A stretch of DNA of 55,332 bases from Fragilaria radians (taxonomy: Eukaryota > Bacillariophyta > Fragilariophyceae > Fragilariales > Fragilariaceae), in assembly GCA_900642245.1 (NCBI GenBank), contig CAAAJI010000258.1, positions 14,715 to 70,046 of the forward strand, read 5' to 3'. The position numbers and the translations under genes were made by a program. Shown here piece after piece: positions 1-10,006 of the stretch (position 1 is the stretch's first letter; each line of letters starts with the position of its first letter). Under the pieces are notes generated by a model. That model was not told where the DNA came from. It saw only the letters and a program-made list of their open reading frames with translations, and did no database searches.

Positions 1-125
1 AAGGTGGGAATTTAGTTCAAGCCAGTATAGGACTCGTGCAAAAAAATAAATCGAATTTTTCATAGGTGTAAGGAATCGGTTGGTTCGTGCGGGGATCATG
101 TAACAAGATAAGGAATGGTATCAAC

Positions 126-1823
126 ATGTCACGACTCAATAATCTAGAATGCCAACATATTGTATTCTTTCCAACTTTGGAACGTAACAACATGATCTCA
201 ACATCCGTATCAGGAGAAATTGTTTTATCTGAGGTGGTGTGCAAGCCCATCTTGACATTCACTACATCTACATCATCCAAAGAAACCGATTTATCCGAAA
301 AAGCGAAGCTTCAACTCGATTATGAGTTTGCCTCGGAATCTCTATCTCTATTAGTTGAAGGTGTTCGATTGGTAACGCATCAAATGAAACACCGCCATCA
401 TTTGCATGAGGATGATTCCTTCGGACCCCTAACATCACAGAATTTAGAGCTCGTTCGGGAAAGAACCTTCTCGAATGGATCACAATCGTCAATCGGATCC
501 TCCCTCATCATCGACGAAGACAAGCGTATTAGTGAAATTTGCTCTTGTTTGGGAACAGCTATCGGTGCCGACTTGATGTGTTTATCACAGACAGCTCATA
601 TGCTTAGCGAACACGTGCAGTTGGCAAGTCAAGAAGCGTGTCTACTAACAGATGATATCAGTCATGCAAATCAAAGGATACGAGATGTAGAAGATCGATT
701 CAGTAAAGCCGAAAAGGTTTTTCATAAGCTTCGTCATGAAATCGATCATTTGCAGAATCGGCTTGTAAAAGTCACCGCCGAACGCAATATACTTGCCAAG
801 GAAATCAAGTGTATCAGGAAACAAACGATACCTTTGAATAATTGTCAAATGCATTGTGAGACACAAGGAGCCAATTCAGATACGGAAGAAGAACGAGTAC
901 GCTGTGCCTTAATCATCCACGAACATCAACTCGCAACGGCAACCAAAGGAAAACGATTTGACTCTTGGGACAATGCCTCGGAAGAAACGCTTTGTTGTTC
1001 ATCTCCGACGTCCTCTGACGATGATGATCGGACTGCTAATACTACTAAAAAGACAGAAGAAGATTTCGACATTGTTCAATGTGATGAGTCGCCTTTGGCG
1101 GAAATGTTTGTCCTCCTCGGCGATGGTGATGATGATGACAAGTATAACCACAAAAAGACTAATGATAAGCTCGTAAATGATCCTCCAACATGTCGTCATG
1201 TCGCTCCGCAGTCGGATGTTACATCCAAGAAGCCTTGTATGCCATCAATTGGATTTGGTGCTGGATTGTCAGCCATGGCGTACAAATCAAACCTTTCAAA
1301 CAAAACATCATTAAACAAATCACAGAAAAAGAAAGTTGATAAAGTGGTTGAGCAGAAAACAATTGGTTTATCCACATCATCACAAAAGACTTTCATCGCT
1401 GCAGCATCATTGGGTACGTCTAGTCCTACAATTATGTCTAAAGCTAAAGCAACCAGTGAATCCAATCTTGCCATGCCAGCCACTGACAACAAGGGGAAGA
1501 AAGATGGAAAAACGACGTTACCTCATGCAACTTCAGCGGGATTTAATACAGATATGAAGGGCGACACCCCGACAACTAAAGAAATCAACTCTGATTCCCA
1601 AGGCACAATCCAAGATTTACGATTTGCTTCGTCTCAGTTTGCTAAGTTGGTCTCGTCACGTGTAAATGAGCAATTTCGAACTAATACGATGTTTCGACCC
1701 TTGGGTGGGGGTGGTAGTCACTTGGAAGAAATCGTTCCTTCAACAACGCAAACACAGAAACAGACTTTCCTCTCAGTGTCACCGGTTAGCGTGGATACCT
1801 CCATTGGTGACGACTGTCCCTAA
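126..1823 (+). CDS. coiled-coil protein of unknown function
   Basis: I do not recognise this 565-residue protein. The frame is open further upstream, but only from a GTG at 87, and stops lie just before that; the first ATG is at 126 (MSRLNNLEC), so I start there. A 5' exon beyond the window edge cannot be excluded. Residues of roughly 150-235 form a predicted long amphipathic helix with heptad-like spacing (VEDRFSKAEKVFHKL, then HLQNRLVKVTAERNILAKEI), likely a dimerising coiled coil. The C-terminal half is low complexity: acidic runs (DDDD near codon 300 and GDGDDDDK near 335), many Ser/Thr and Lys, with no predicted membrane segment or signal peptide. That composition suggests a soluble, largely disordered scaffold or regulatory protein, but function is unknown. 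It converges on the pseudouridine synthase gene 156 bp downstream. Confidence 0.72.
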   Translation: MSRLNNLECQHIVFFPTLERNNMISTSVSGEIVLSEVVCKPILTFTTSTSSKETDLSEKAKLQLDYEFASESLSLLVEGVRLVTHQMKHRHHLHEDDSFGPLTSQNLELVRERTFSNGSQSSIGSSLIIDEDKRISEICSCLGTAIGADLMCLSQTAHMLSEHVQLASQEACLLTDDISHANQRIRDVEDRFSKAEKVFHKLRHEIDHLQNRLVKVTAERNILAKEIKCIRKQTIPLNNCQMHCETQGANSDTEEERVRCALIIHEHQLATATKGKRFDSWDNASEETLCCSSPTSSDDDDRTANTTKKTEEDFDIVQCDESPLAEMFVLLGDGDDDDKYNHKKTNDKLVNDPPTCRHVAPQSDVTSKKPCMPSIGFGAGLSAMAYKSNLSNKTSLNKSQKKKVDKVVEQKTIGLSTSSQKTFIAAASLGTSSPTIMSKAKATSESNLAMPATDNKGKKDGKTTLPHATSAGFNTDMKGDTPTTKEINSDSQGTIQDLRFASSQFAKLVSSRVNEQFRTNTMFRPLGGGGSHLEEIVPSTTQTQKQTFLSVSPVSVDTSIGDDCP

Positions 1824-1979
1824 GTAACAGATGATGAGACACTGATTCCATTTTAGAGACAGAAAGCTAGATTTTGGTGTCCAAGGTCATTCCAAGTATT
1901 CACTGCCAGATAGATAATTTACATTTGAAAATTAAGTTTCTCATTGATACGAATATTTGCGACTCGCTCGTTGTAACGA

Positions 1980-3392
1980 TTATTTTGGATGTTTCAGCTC
2001 TCGTTCCACTTCTTGCCACCATACTGGTTGTGGATCTTCCACATGAATATCATACTCCGGAATGGAAAGCGTAGATGCATGCAAACAAAACTTGTGTTCC
2101 GAATAGAAGCGTTGTAAACATGACGATGGGAACTGCGACATTATATCCCTTCCACCGTACAGAGGATCCAAGAGTATAGGTGCCCTCCAACCCTTGGAAC
2201 AATGTATTCTCACTTGGTGTTTCCTACCTTGTTCGGTTCGAATAAGAAGTTTCACTGCACGAGGTGATGACAATCGTTCTTGAACTATGTAATGAGATTC
2301 GGATGGTCGTCCATGGATAGGCATGGATATACGTCCCTCCTGATTGACATCAAAATTACAATCATTTGCGGATTCTGTCACTACGATTGCATGGTATGAC
2401 TTTTGTACCCTCCGTAAAAAGAATTGTGATAACAACGTGGCATGGGCTGCATTCGTTTTGGCCACAAGAACACAACCGGATGTTCCACGATCAATTCTAT
2501 GTACCATACCTTTTCCCTGTGCATTTAGTGTGGATAGAGAAATTTTGAAATGATGAGAAAGACATTCTTCTAGACTGAGATGTGGATTGTAATTTGTATT
2601 CCTATTACTGTCGTTGTTGCTGTCATGGTAACATACCATCCCACTTGGTTTCGACAGAACAAGGTATTCATCCTGTTCATGAAGTAGCCTTATACCATAC
2701 CGATATTCTAAATCCTCCCACGTACGACATAATCCCTGAGATGAAAGCGTTGATGGCCCTGAAATATGTGGGTACAACTCTATGGCACGTTGTAAGTATC
2801 GGTTTGCGGTATCCATATTATACGGACGAACGGCCGTATAGGCCAAACACAACGTGACAAGATCAGGAGTTAATACATTGGAGCCCAAGGAATCATAGGC
2901 CTCCATAAAGGATATGACAGTGGTAGCCTTAAGATGTTCAGCAGTACAGTTACATAGAAAGGATCCCATTCTGGCATTCAATAATCCCGATGCCATACCC
3001 TTGTTTCCACGCGCTGCATCCAAAGATATTGATATCCATTCCTTGGGTGATATTGTTGGTGCTTTAGTGAGGAAGTAATGATCTTCGTTCGTGTCGTCGT
3101 CAAGGTTGGAAGGGTCAAAACGGTGAAGAAGACCTGTCGTCCCCTCCTTCAGATAAAGACGTCGTAGCGTTTTGGAGACGCGATAGAAGGTATCCTGTGT
3201 AGTCATACTGTATGAATAAGCTCTGTCATTTGGATAGAATCCAAACAATATGCCAAAAATCATCAGCATTCGTCCCATGGTTCCCAGTAAAGAAAGCAAA
3301 CATTTATAGTACCGTACTGTTATTGTGTGAACTTGTGACAATTTTCCGAAGCAGTCTAAACAAATTGTCACCAACACTTCCTTATTGTTCAT
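1980..3392 (-). CDS. RluA-family RNA pseudouridine synthase with long N-terminal extension
   Basis: A 470-residue protein whose C-terminal half is an RluA/Rsd-type pseudouridine synthase, which converts uridine to pseudouridine in structured RNA. Visible landmarks in order are the family's opening strand LVLSKPSGMVCYH (about 244-256), the catalytic loop HRIDRGTSG (298-306, catalytic Asp301), the strand KSYHAIV, and the late motif RTEQGRKHQVRIHC followed by LDPLYGG. All expected core motifs are intact. The first 230 residues are not part of the synthase domain. They hold a hydrophobic stretch (MLMIFGILFGFY, about 42-53) that could be a signal or transit sequence, and a helical region (about 115-205) resembling PPR/TPR-like repeats. 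Translation may begin at Met1 or at Met39/Met42. An upstream TAA lies in frame. Targeting to an organelle is plausible but not shown. Confidence 0.88.
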   Translation of the reverse strand: MNNKEVLVTICLDCFGKLSQVHTITVRYYKCLLSLLGTMGRMLMIFGILFGFYPNDRAYSYSMTTQDTFYRVSKTLRRLYLKEGTTGLLHRFDPSNLDDDTNEDHYFLTKAPTISPKEWISISLDAARGNKGMASGLLNARMGSFLCNCTAEHLKATTVISFMEAYDSLGSNVLTPDLVTLCLAYTAVRPYNMDTANRYLQRAIELYPHISGPSTLSSQGLCRTWEDLEYRYGIRLLHEQDEYLVLSKPSGMVCYHDSNNDSNRNTNYNPHLSLEECLSHHFKISLSTLNAQGKGMVHRIDRGTSGCVLVAKTNAAHATLLSQFFLRRVQKSYHAIVVTESANDCNFDVNQEGRISMPIHGRPSESHYIVQERLSSPRAVKLLIRTEQGRKHQVRIHCSKGWRAPILLDPLYGGRDIMSQFPSSCLQRFYSEHKFCLHASTLSIPEYDIHVEDPQPVWWQEVERELKHPK

Positions 3393-4507
3393 CTGAAATT
3401 ATTCTTTAGCGAATAATAATTCCCACTTCCAATTGCATTTTGGTGCCTTGCTGTAATCCCTTCCTGATTGATGATAAGAAATTGTGAGACAAAACAATCA
3501 ACATCCAACTGAGTTTGTCACTGTTAGCAGGGAATTCCTGAATAAGTGTGAAAATCCAATATGATTTCCAATGTGCGTTTATTTATCTCTGCTTTACCAA
3601 ACAAGATTACAACTGGAGCTTCACAGGGAACTAGAAAGTTTGAACACAAGCTTATCTTTTCTACTGTACGAATACAAGATTAAGAAAAGTAATCCATGTT
3701 GTGGATCCATTAGTTTTCCATTTGGGTTAACTTGCTTTGCATCAGCAAATCATTGAAGATGATCAGAAACTGTGGTATCATTACCTATGTTGATACCATT
3801 TATCCTTTGGCATGACATCAACAATCAAGCATGGCATATACGTTAGGATTAACCCAGCTTTTATCATATCAGCAACATCTCTTGTAGATTCAAACGTTTC
3901 ATACAGACACACGTGTACAATGGTTGAATAGACTGGAGATTCAGATCATCAGAGTTCAGGCCTTACTATTTTCAAATATTAATTTTTCCAGTGTGCAGAG
4001 AGAGAGTAAGGATATGGAGGGAGTCATATTCTCAAGCAGGGAAGTGGAATATCTGGCAATATCAGAGACTGGAAAAGAGATCAGATTTGTGTATTAACGT
4101 TGGGAGAACTGCTCAAGAGATCAGCTGTGTTCTCTTCAATTTGGGAGAGTTTCAAAATTTCAGTGAATTCATCTAATATTGCTTGCAATATTTACATGAG
4201 AGATAGTTTCATTGTCAAGAACACTTCCTTGGGTGGTCTTTCAAGGGATATACATTTTAGGTGCCATCTTAGCTCATCATGTGATGTGATCAAGATTGTA
4301 TTTTTCAGGATGGAAGATCATGGTTCAGATATTGTAGCCAAACATGTGGACAAGGAAACCTCTAATTCAAATGATAATAAATATCTTGGAAACTAGTCAG
4401 AAGATTGAATAAAGTTTGCGAGGATAATGTAACACTTATGCTGCGAGGTAAATTGGGCAATAAATTTGGGACAATCAAGTTTGCTAGCACAAATAATTTT
4501 CAGCACT
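3393..4507. other. intergenic stretch, no gene seen
   Basis: About 1.1 kb between the divergent pseudouridine synthase and quinone oxidoreductase genes. It must carry both promoters. It is AT-rich, the open frames are short and unconvincing, and I recognise no RNA gene. A small perfect hairpin (GGTATCA ... TGATACC) sits near 3774-3797 with no known role. Confidence 0.5.
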
Positions 4508-5506
4508 ATGAAAGCCGTTCTCATTCATCAACACGGAGATGCCTCTGTCTTGAGCGTCGAAAACAACGTTCCCGAGCCTGTAGAGCTCAAAGAAGGAGAA
4601 GTTCTAATACGAAATAAATATGCTGGATTGAATTTTATCGATACTTATTATCGAACTGGGCTTTACAAACAAGACCTTCCATTTATATCTGGACAAGAGG
4701 GAGGCGGGGTGATTGCGAAGAGCACTGTAGAACAGTTTCAAGAAGGTGATGATGTAGTGTACATGGGATTTGGATCATATGCCGAGTATGTCAACGTTTT
4801 GGCATCCAAAGTAGTTAAAGTACCGAAAGATATGGATATGACCACAGCCATAGCTTGCTTAGTTCAGGGATTAACGGCACAATACTTAGTCACCGATGCA
4901 ACGGCTGGACTTATAAAGCCCGGTGAGTGGTGCTTAATATATTCTGTCGGAAGTGGTACCGCTCAATGGGCGGCTCAAATGGCCCGACTCCAAGGTTACA
5001 AAGTGATTGGTACGACTAGCCAAATCAAAGCTAATTCTGTCCCCCAAAATGCTGTGGATGAATTGATCGTATTACAAACATCCGAGGGGAAGTCCTATGC
5101 TGATTATACGTCCGTGGATATTGTAGCCAAGGTGATGGAGATCACCCATGGAAGTGGCTGTAAATGCGTCATTGACGGGATTGGGAAAAGCACTGCCGAT
5201 ATTTCCATCGCTTGCCTTGCCACACGTGGAATATGGATCACCTTTGGAAATGCTTCCGGACCAGTTCCGCCTCTGAGTGTGTTGAAACTCACTCCCAAAT
5301 CTGCATTTTGTACCCGTCCCAAGCTTGGGGATTACATTGCGTCCAGCAAAGAATTGGAGGCTCGATGCAATGACGTATTTCAATGGGTAACTTCAGGAGA
5401 TGTCAAGATAAATATTGACCGCATCTTTTCTTTGGATCAAGTAAAAGATGGTCACATTTACTTGGAATCTGGAAGAAGCAAAGGGAAAGTGCTATTCCAA
5501 ATCTGA
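4508..5506 (+). CDS. QOR: zeta-crystallin-like NADPH:quinone oxidoreductase
   Basis: A 332-residue medium-chain dehydrogenase/reductase of the QOR (zeta-crystallin) family, which reduces quinones with NADPH, probably in the cytosol. The start is the ATG at 4508 (MKAVLIHQHG), the usual QOR beginning; the frame extends upstream only to a TTG. Recognisable landmarks are GLNFIDTYYRTGLYK (about 40-54), GQEGGGVI (62-69), the catalytic-domain strand VKVPKDMD, the helix LVQGLTAQYLV (118-128), and the Rossmann turn YSVGSGTAQWAAQMA (145-159). That turn replaces the common AAGGVG with SVGSGT but keeps the spacing. No zinc-binding cysteines are evident, as expected for this subfamily. Length matches the family (about 325-335). 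No intron is needed. The gene lies 1.1 kb from its divergent neighbour. Confidence 0.92.
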   Translation: MKAVLIHQHGDASVLSVENNVPEPVELKEGEVLIRNKYAGLNFIDTYYRTGLYKQDLPFISGQEGGGVIAKSTVEQFQEGDDVVYMGFGSYAEYVNVLASKVVKVPKDMDMTTAIACLVQGLTAQYLVTDATAGLIKPGEWCLIYSVGSGTAQWAAQMARLQGYKVIGTTSQIKANSVPQNAVDELIVLQTSEGKSYADYTSVDIVAKVMEITHGSGCKCVIDGIGKSTADISIACLATRGIWITFGNASGPVPPLSVLKLTPKSAFCTRPKLGDYIASSKELEARCNDVFQWVTSGDVKINIDRIFSLDQVKDGHIYLESGRSKGKVLFQI

Positions 5507-6090
5507 ATCGCCTATTCAATTTCAGGGGAAACACGTCTTCTCCAAATCAAGAATCATATACAGTTATTTCATATCAGAAGAAAGTTTGACTTGGGCACTT
5601 GTCAGTGACACTAGGGCTATAATCAAGGAGTAATCGCAATTTCTTTGATGATGACTGTATTTAAAATTTCATGAATTAGCCAGATGAATTTAAAAATTTA
5701 GAATGTGATTGGTAAGCATGGTTCTAAAAGATAACCTTGATCTAATAGTGACAATTTAATTTACATTCAACCTTATGTTTGAGGGAAAAAAAGAGAGATA
5801 AGGATTACAATTTCGTTTTGAAAGGAATTAAGGCTCTCATTTCAAAGATTACTGACGTGATGAATGATTTATACTGCAAATTCAAATATGGATATTAGTC
5901 TCTGTGCATATAATGATATTTGTGGTTACATTGGCAGGATTTGATGTAGGGTCTCAGAACAATCTTCAAACAACAGGAATTTGTTTCAGCAATCCAAGGT
6001 GGCTTAACTAGTACACCCCAAAACATTTTTCACGGAGATGCATACTAGAATCTTCAACTTTCTTCGAAATGGAATTTTTGCCATGTGTGA
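5507..6090. other. intergenic stretch, no gene seen
   Basis: About 580 bp of AT-rich sequence between the quinone oxidoreductase stop and the first ATG of the PAPS transporter. It presumably holds the terminator of the former and the promoter of the latter. I see no further feature. Confidence 0.5.
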
Positions 6091-8094
6091 ATGGACAGGG
6101 CAATTCCATCGGAACGCCATTTCTTCCGAATACCTACGTCTCATGAATTTCGAATTTTGTATGTATGGAAGGATTTCGTTGGGTATTATTCCTTCGTCTT
6201 GTCGTCATTCAAACGCCTGTGTACCTTGGAGTCCATCCCCGTCCGAAGTATTCATATACTAACTAAGCTTTCAAATTGTGATAACTTTGAAATCATTTAT
6301 ACTGGCATGGAAACCTTGTTAATGTCATGGGCAGTTGTTGCAATTCGATTGCATCGAAGTTTGGCCAATGACATAACGGATGACATCGTAGGGAGGGAAG
6401 GTGACAGCGAATCATTCTCACAAAATGCAATATCAGAAATGCCATCGATACAAGGAGATATTCATAATGGAGATGCCGTTGCTTCTCCTTATCTTCTTTC
6501 CCCTTCAGCAGATGCGGAGCTTCGCCTATTAGCCACTAATTTTCTTTTATGTATGTAAGGAAAAATATAATTTTCAAGGATTTTCATTTCCGTTCCATCT
6601 CAAAATCTTTAAATTTCTCTCTGATCACAGATGTTGCCATGGTTATCATTACTATACTCATTGCGAAGCTGTACTTTCCCGAGTCCCTAGAATCTCGGGA
6701 TCCTGATCCACCATCACCTAGATCTTATGCCTACCGGATCGTCCAACCAACGAATCCCATTGATGATGATCATCCTATTGACGAATGTGTGGAGGAGGGA
6801 GACGAAACAGAGCATTTAACACAGCCAATGGAAACACTGCTTTCGGATCCAAATGAATCAGATTCAACAACGACCAGTCGCGATTGTCATGTTCATAGCG
6901 CTCCAAGTTTTTCGACTCGACCCTCCCCATTAGAATTCGACCAGGAACGATTGTCAAAGGGACAAGTTTTCAAGCGTTTAGTTTTATGTGTTGTTATGCT
7001 CAACCTTACATTTGTCTCCTGGGGAGTATTGCAAGAACGGATGTTAACACGACGATATCCGAGAGAAACCGGTGAATATTTCACTTACTCTCATACCCTT
7101 GTCTTCACCAATAGATTTTGGACTCTCATCATGTCAGCCTTGCTTTGGATGCATTTCAAACCCAGGCGTTGTCATTCGACTGTCCTTTTCGAATACGCAT
7201 TCCCCAGTATCAGCAATTTATTAAGTTCGTGGTGCCAATATGAAGCATTGCGATATGTTTCGTTTCCTGCCGCGACGCTTATCAAGTCGTTTAAACTGGC
7301 TCCAGTGATGGCAATGGGAATGGTATTGGGAAATAAATTATGTGAGTACTCATCACCATTTCCCTTCTTCATTCTTTTCAATCTCAACTTCAATCATACA
7401 ATGTGCCTCACAAATCCTCCCTTTTGATCCTCATCTTCTAGACCCAGGCTATGACTACCTTGCTGCACTAGTCATTGGGTTGGGAATTACCTTATTCTTG
7501 ACTTCTACTGAAAACTTAGAGCTTGGATATGATGTACATGGCCAAGCCAGCTCCAGTTGGACAGGAGTCTTACTCCTCATACTCTACCTACTTTTTGACT
7601 CATTTACATCCCAATGGCAGTCTCGTATGTTTCGACGACACAGAAACTTGTCATTGATTGAGCTCATGCTGGCTACCTCAGCCTTTTCTACTGCCCTTTC
7701 CTTTGTGACTCTGATGCATACTAAGGAGCTATACCCCGCTATTACCTTCATCAACAACCATCCAGAAATTCAAATTCATTTTTTCGCGTATTCTCTTTGC
7801 TCTACCATCGGACAAGTTTTTATTTTTTATACCATCAAGAATTTTGGAGCCGTCATCTTTGCATTGATAATGACTGCTCGTATTTTGACCAGTATTGCGA
7901 TTTCATGCATTTTGTATGGGCATCAAATCACTACGATTGGATTTGTAGGACTCTTGCTGGTGATGTTGGCAGTGTTATATCGAATCAAGCGCCAAGCTCA
8001 TGGCCAAAAGTTATTACGATGGCAGGGTATGGAAAATGATGACGGGAAAATACGAGAGCTGGTCCATGAATGGCATGAGCATGCCGATATGTAG
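6091..8094 (+). CDS. SLC35B2: Golgi PAPS transporter (SLC35B2/PAPST1 type), three exons
   Basis: A nucleotide-sulfate antiporter that brings the sulfate donor PAPS from the cytosol into the Golgi lumen. Exons are 6091-6550, 6631-7341 and 7442-8094; the introns (80 and 100 nt) have GTATGT and GTGAGT donors and CAG/TAG acceptors, and splicing restores one frame. The first intron splits transmembrane helix 1 (LLATNFLLY|VAMVIITILIAKLYF). Strong family matches include SWGVLQERMLTRRY, NLLSSWCQYEALRYVSFPA, FDSFTSQWQSRMFR, IGQVFIFYTIKNFGA and ISCILYGHQ. The total is 607 residues from 6091, or 535 if the ATG at 6307 (METLLMSW) is used; the later start is attractive because the first 72 residues look uninformative. 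Both exceed the human protein (432), partly through an acidic linker of about 100 residues between the first helix and the transporter core. Confidence 0.9.
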
Positions 8095-10006
8095 TTTCAA
8101 CATGGCCACTATCCAACTTTTTCAACTTTTCACTTCTTTCCTCAAAATTATTTTTGAATGGAAAGAATAAAGTCATGGAAGACAAATAAATAGGTTAACC
8201 ATATTGATTCCGCAATTAATTGAGCAATATTTTTCGAAGTTTTAGATTTTTTATAGTGCACACCCCTCCATTGATTCAGTTCCTGACGTAACCAAACAAA
8301 GTCTTGTCTTAGTCAAGTTCAATTGCTGTATGACTTGAATAATTAGATACTATGACTGATATGAGAAAAGGCAGGTGTAGTGTCCATTGAGAAAAAAAAC
8401 GTTAGCAGACAGATATTCTTTTCATGAATTGTCCTGAAACACTGCCCTAAACAAGGAATGTAAAGTAGATTTTCCAAATGTGCAATAGTGTATCCTCTCA
8501 GCGCACACCAGGTTTCAATGTGATTTGATAAATCAGAGGACTGGTTGTAGCTTGTCAAATGCAAGTAGCAAGAGAATAGGCCCATAAGTGTTTATTGCTC
8601 ACTTCTTTAAATAACTTCTGGTTACTCCTAGTTCCGTGCTATAAAGCATGCATTCGAAAATGATTTAACTTAATAACCTCAAGTTTTGATCATCTCCAGT
8701 CAGTCAGAGTGAATATGAAGAGGTTATATCTTACATTAAAATCTACTTTGTGTGAAGCATCTCTAAGTGAAATATCAAGAGCGTTAAATTTTCAGTCCAA
8801 TCAATGTCAATATCAATTTGCTTCCAAAGAAGTACATCTTCAATCCAAAAGACTTCAGGGAGGAAAAAGTCAGGAATGCAAATTAGAAAGTACAATGTAG
8901 CGATACCGTTGGGAATATCGCATTAGACTACACATAAGGCTTTTGTGAGGGTCATGGTTAGTACCACCCGGCAGGTTATCCACGAGTTGTATGATGTATA
9001 ACATTTAGGCAAGGACACTTGTTGGAGAAGAGAATGCTACGTACCCAACAACAGCATATACACAGTTATGTCATGCTCAACGCAAACAACAGAATGGTCT
9101 GGACAGCTGTTGATGGGACCATGATTCCAAATGATTCCTTTAACGCGGCCGTTGTGAAAATGGAGAAAAATCATATCCGGAAAAATCATATGATTTTCTT
9201 CAACATCTCTCAAGTGTTATTATTCAATCGTACCATGCATGGAATAAACCAGTTGCCACCACAACCTTGTTGACACAAGGCTTGTAACATGTGTGTTACC
9301 AGTAAAAGTGAGATTTTTTTCTGCGACAGCAGATTAATTGAAGTTTTCTTTGGGTTTAACAAAATAGGCACTAAGTTTATGGGATTCCAGACAATAATGT
9401 ACTTGGACGTAAATAAAGGCCAAGTAGATGAGCCGGCAATCAAATCAATAGAATTCCGTCAGCATAAGATCAATAAGAAAAACCTGGAGAATTTAAATGC
9501 AAATTAAAGGTTTGGAGAAAAAGAAATATAAAATATTGTACTGGAAAATATTTGCACGATGGTGTTTGCTTGGCTGGAGATATGGACATTTTAGTTAAGG
9601 TTACAAAAAGCCCATGTGGAATAAATGTTATGAGGAATGAATGATGGAGCGGAAATGAATTGACATGGTAATATACTTGAAAGTCATGCGCAAGGATATA
9701 GCGCTTTCGTATTCTAATTATGCAGAGGAAAATTGCTATTTGTAGGAGGTAATCATGAGGAAATTGATTTTTGTTGGAAACCAGCCCTATTTTTGGTCGT
9801 CAATTCACTGTATTACTTCCACGGCAGGCTTGGCGAAATTTGTTGTGAGAAAACCTAGTTGCATCGCCAAAAAGGTGATTTACAGTTAAAGTGTATTTCT
9901 AGATAGTGTTTGGTCCTCGTGGAGTGACACCTTCCGAATTACAATACTTATTTGGAGCTCAGTTTTTTGTGATTTCTAGATTCTCGGTTGTTAGATTTAT
10001 TAAATC
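8095..10006. other. long intergenic stretch, no gene seen
   Basis: About 1.9 kb between two plus-strand genes. Open frames here (for example around 8343-8585 minus and 9019-9507 plus) are short, low in information and mostly lack an ATG at their upstream end. I recognise no protein domain, RNA gene or mobile element. Confidence 0.5.

Noticed and set aside
6240..6340. TACTAAC branch-site-like sequence before the PAPS transporter start, suggesting an upstream exon
   Set aside because: No convincing donor was found upstream, and the nearest acceptor would remove the candidate start codon without giving a better N-terminus.
9019..9507. Two short plus-strand open frames in the gap before the unknown membrane protein
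   Set aside because: The first starts with TTG, and neither shows a domain, conserved-looking motif or signal peptide.
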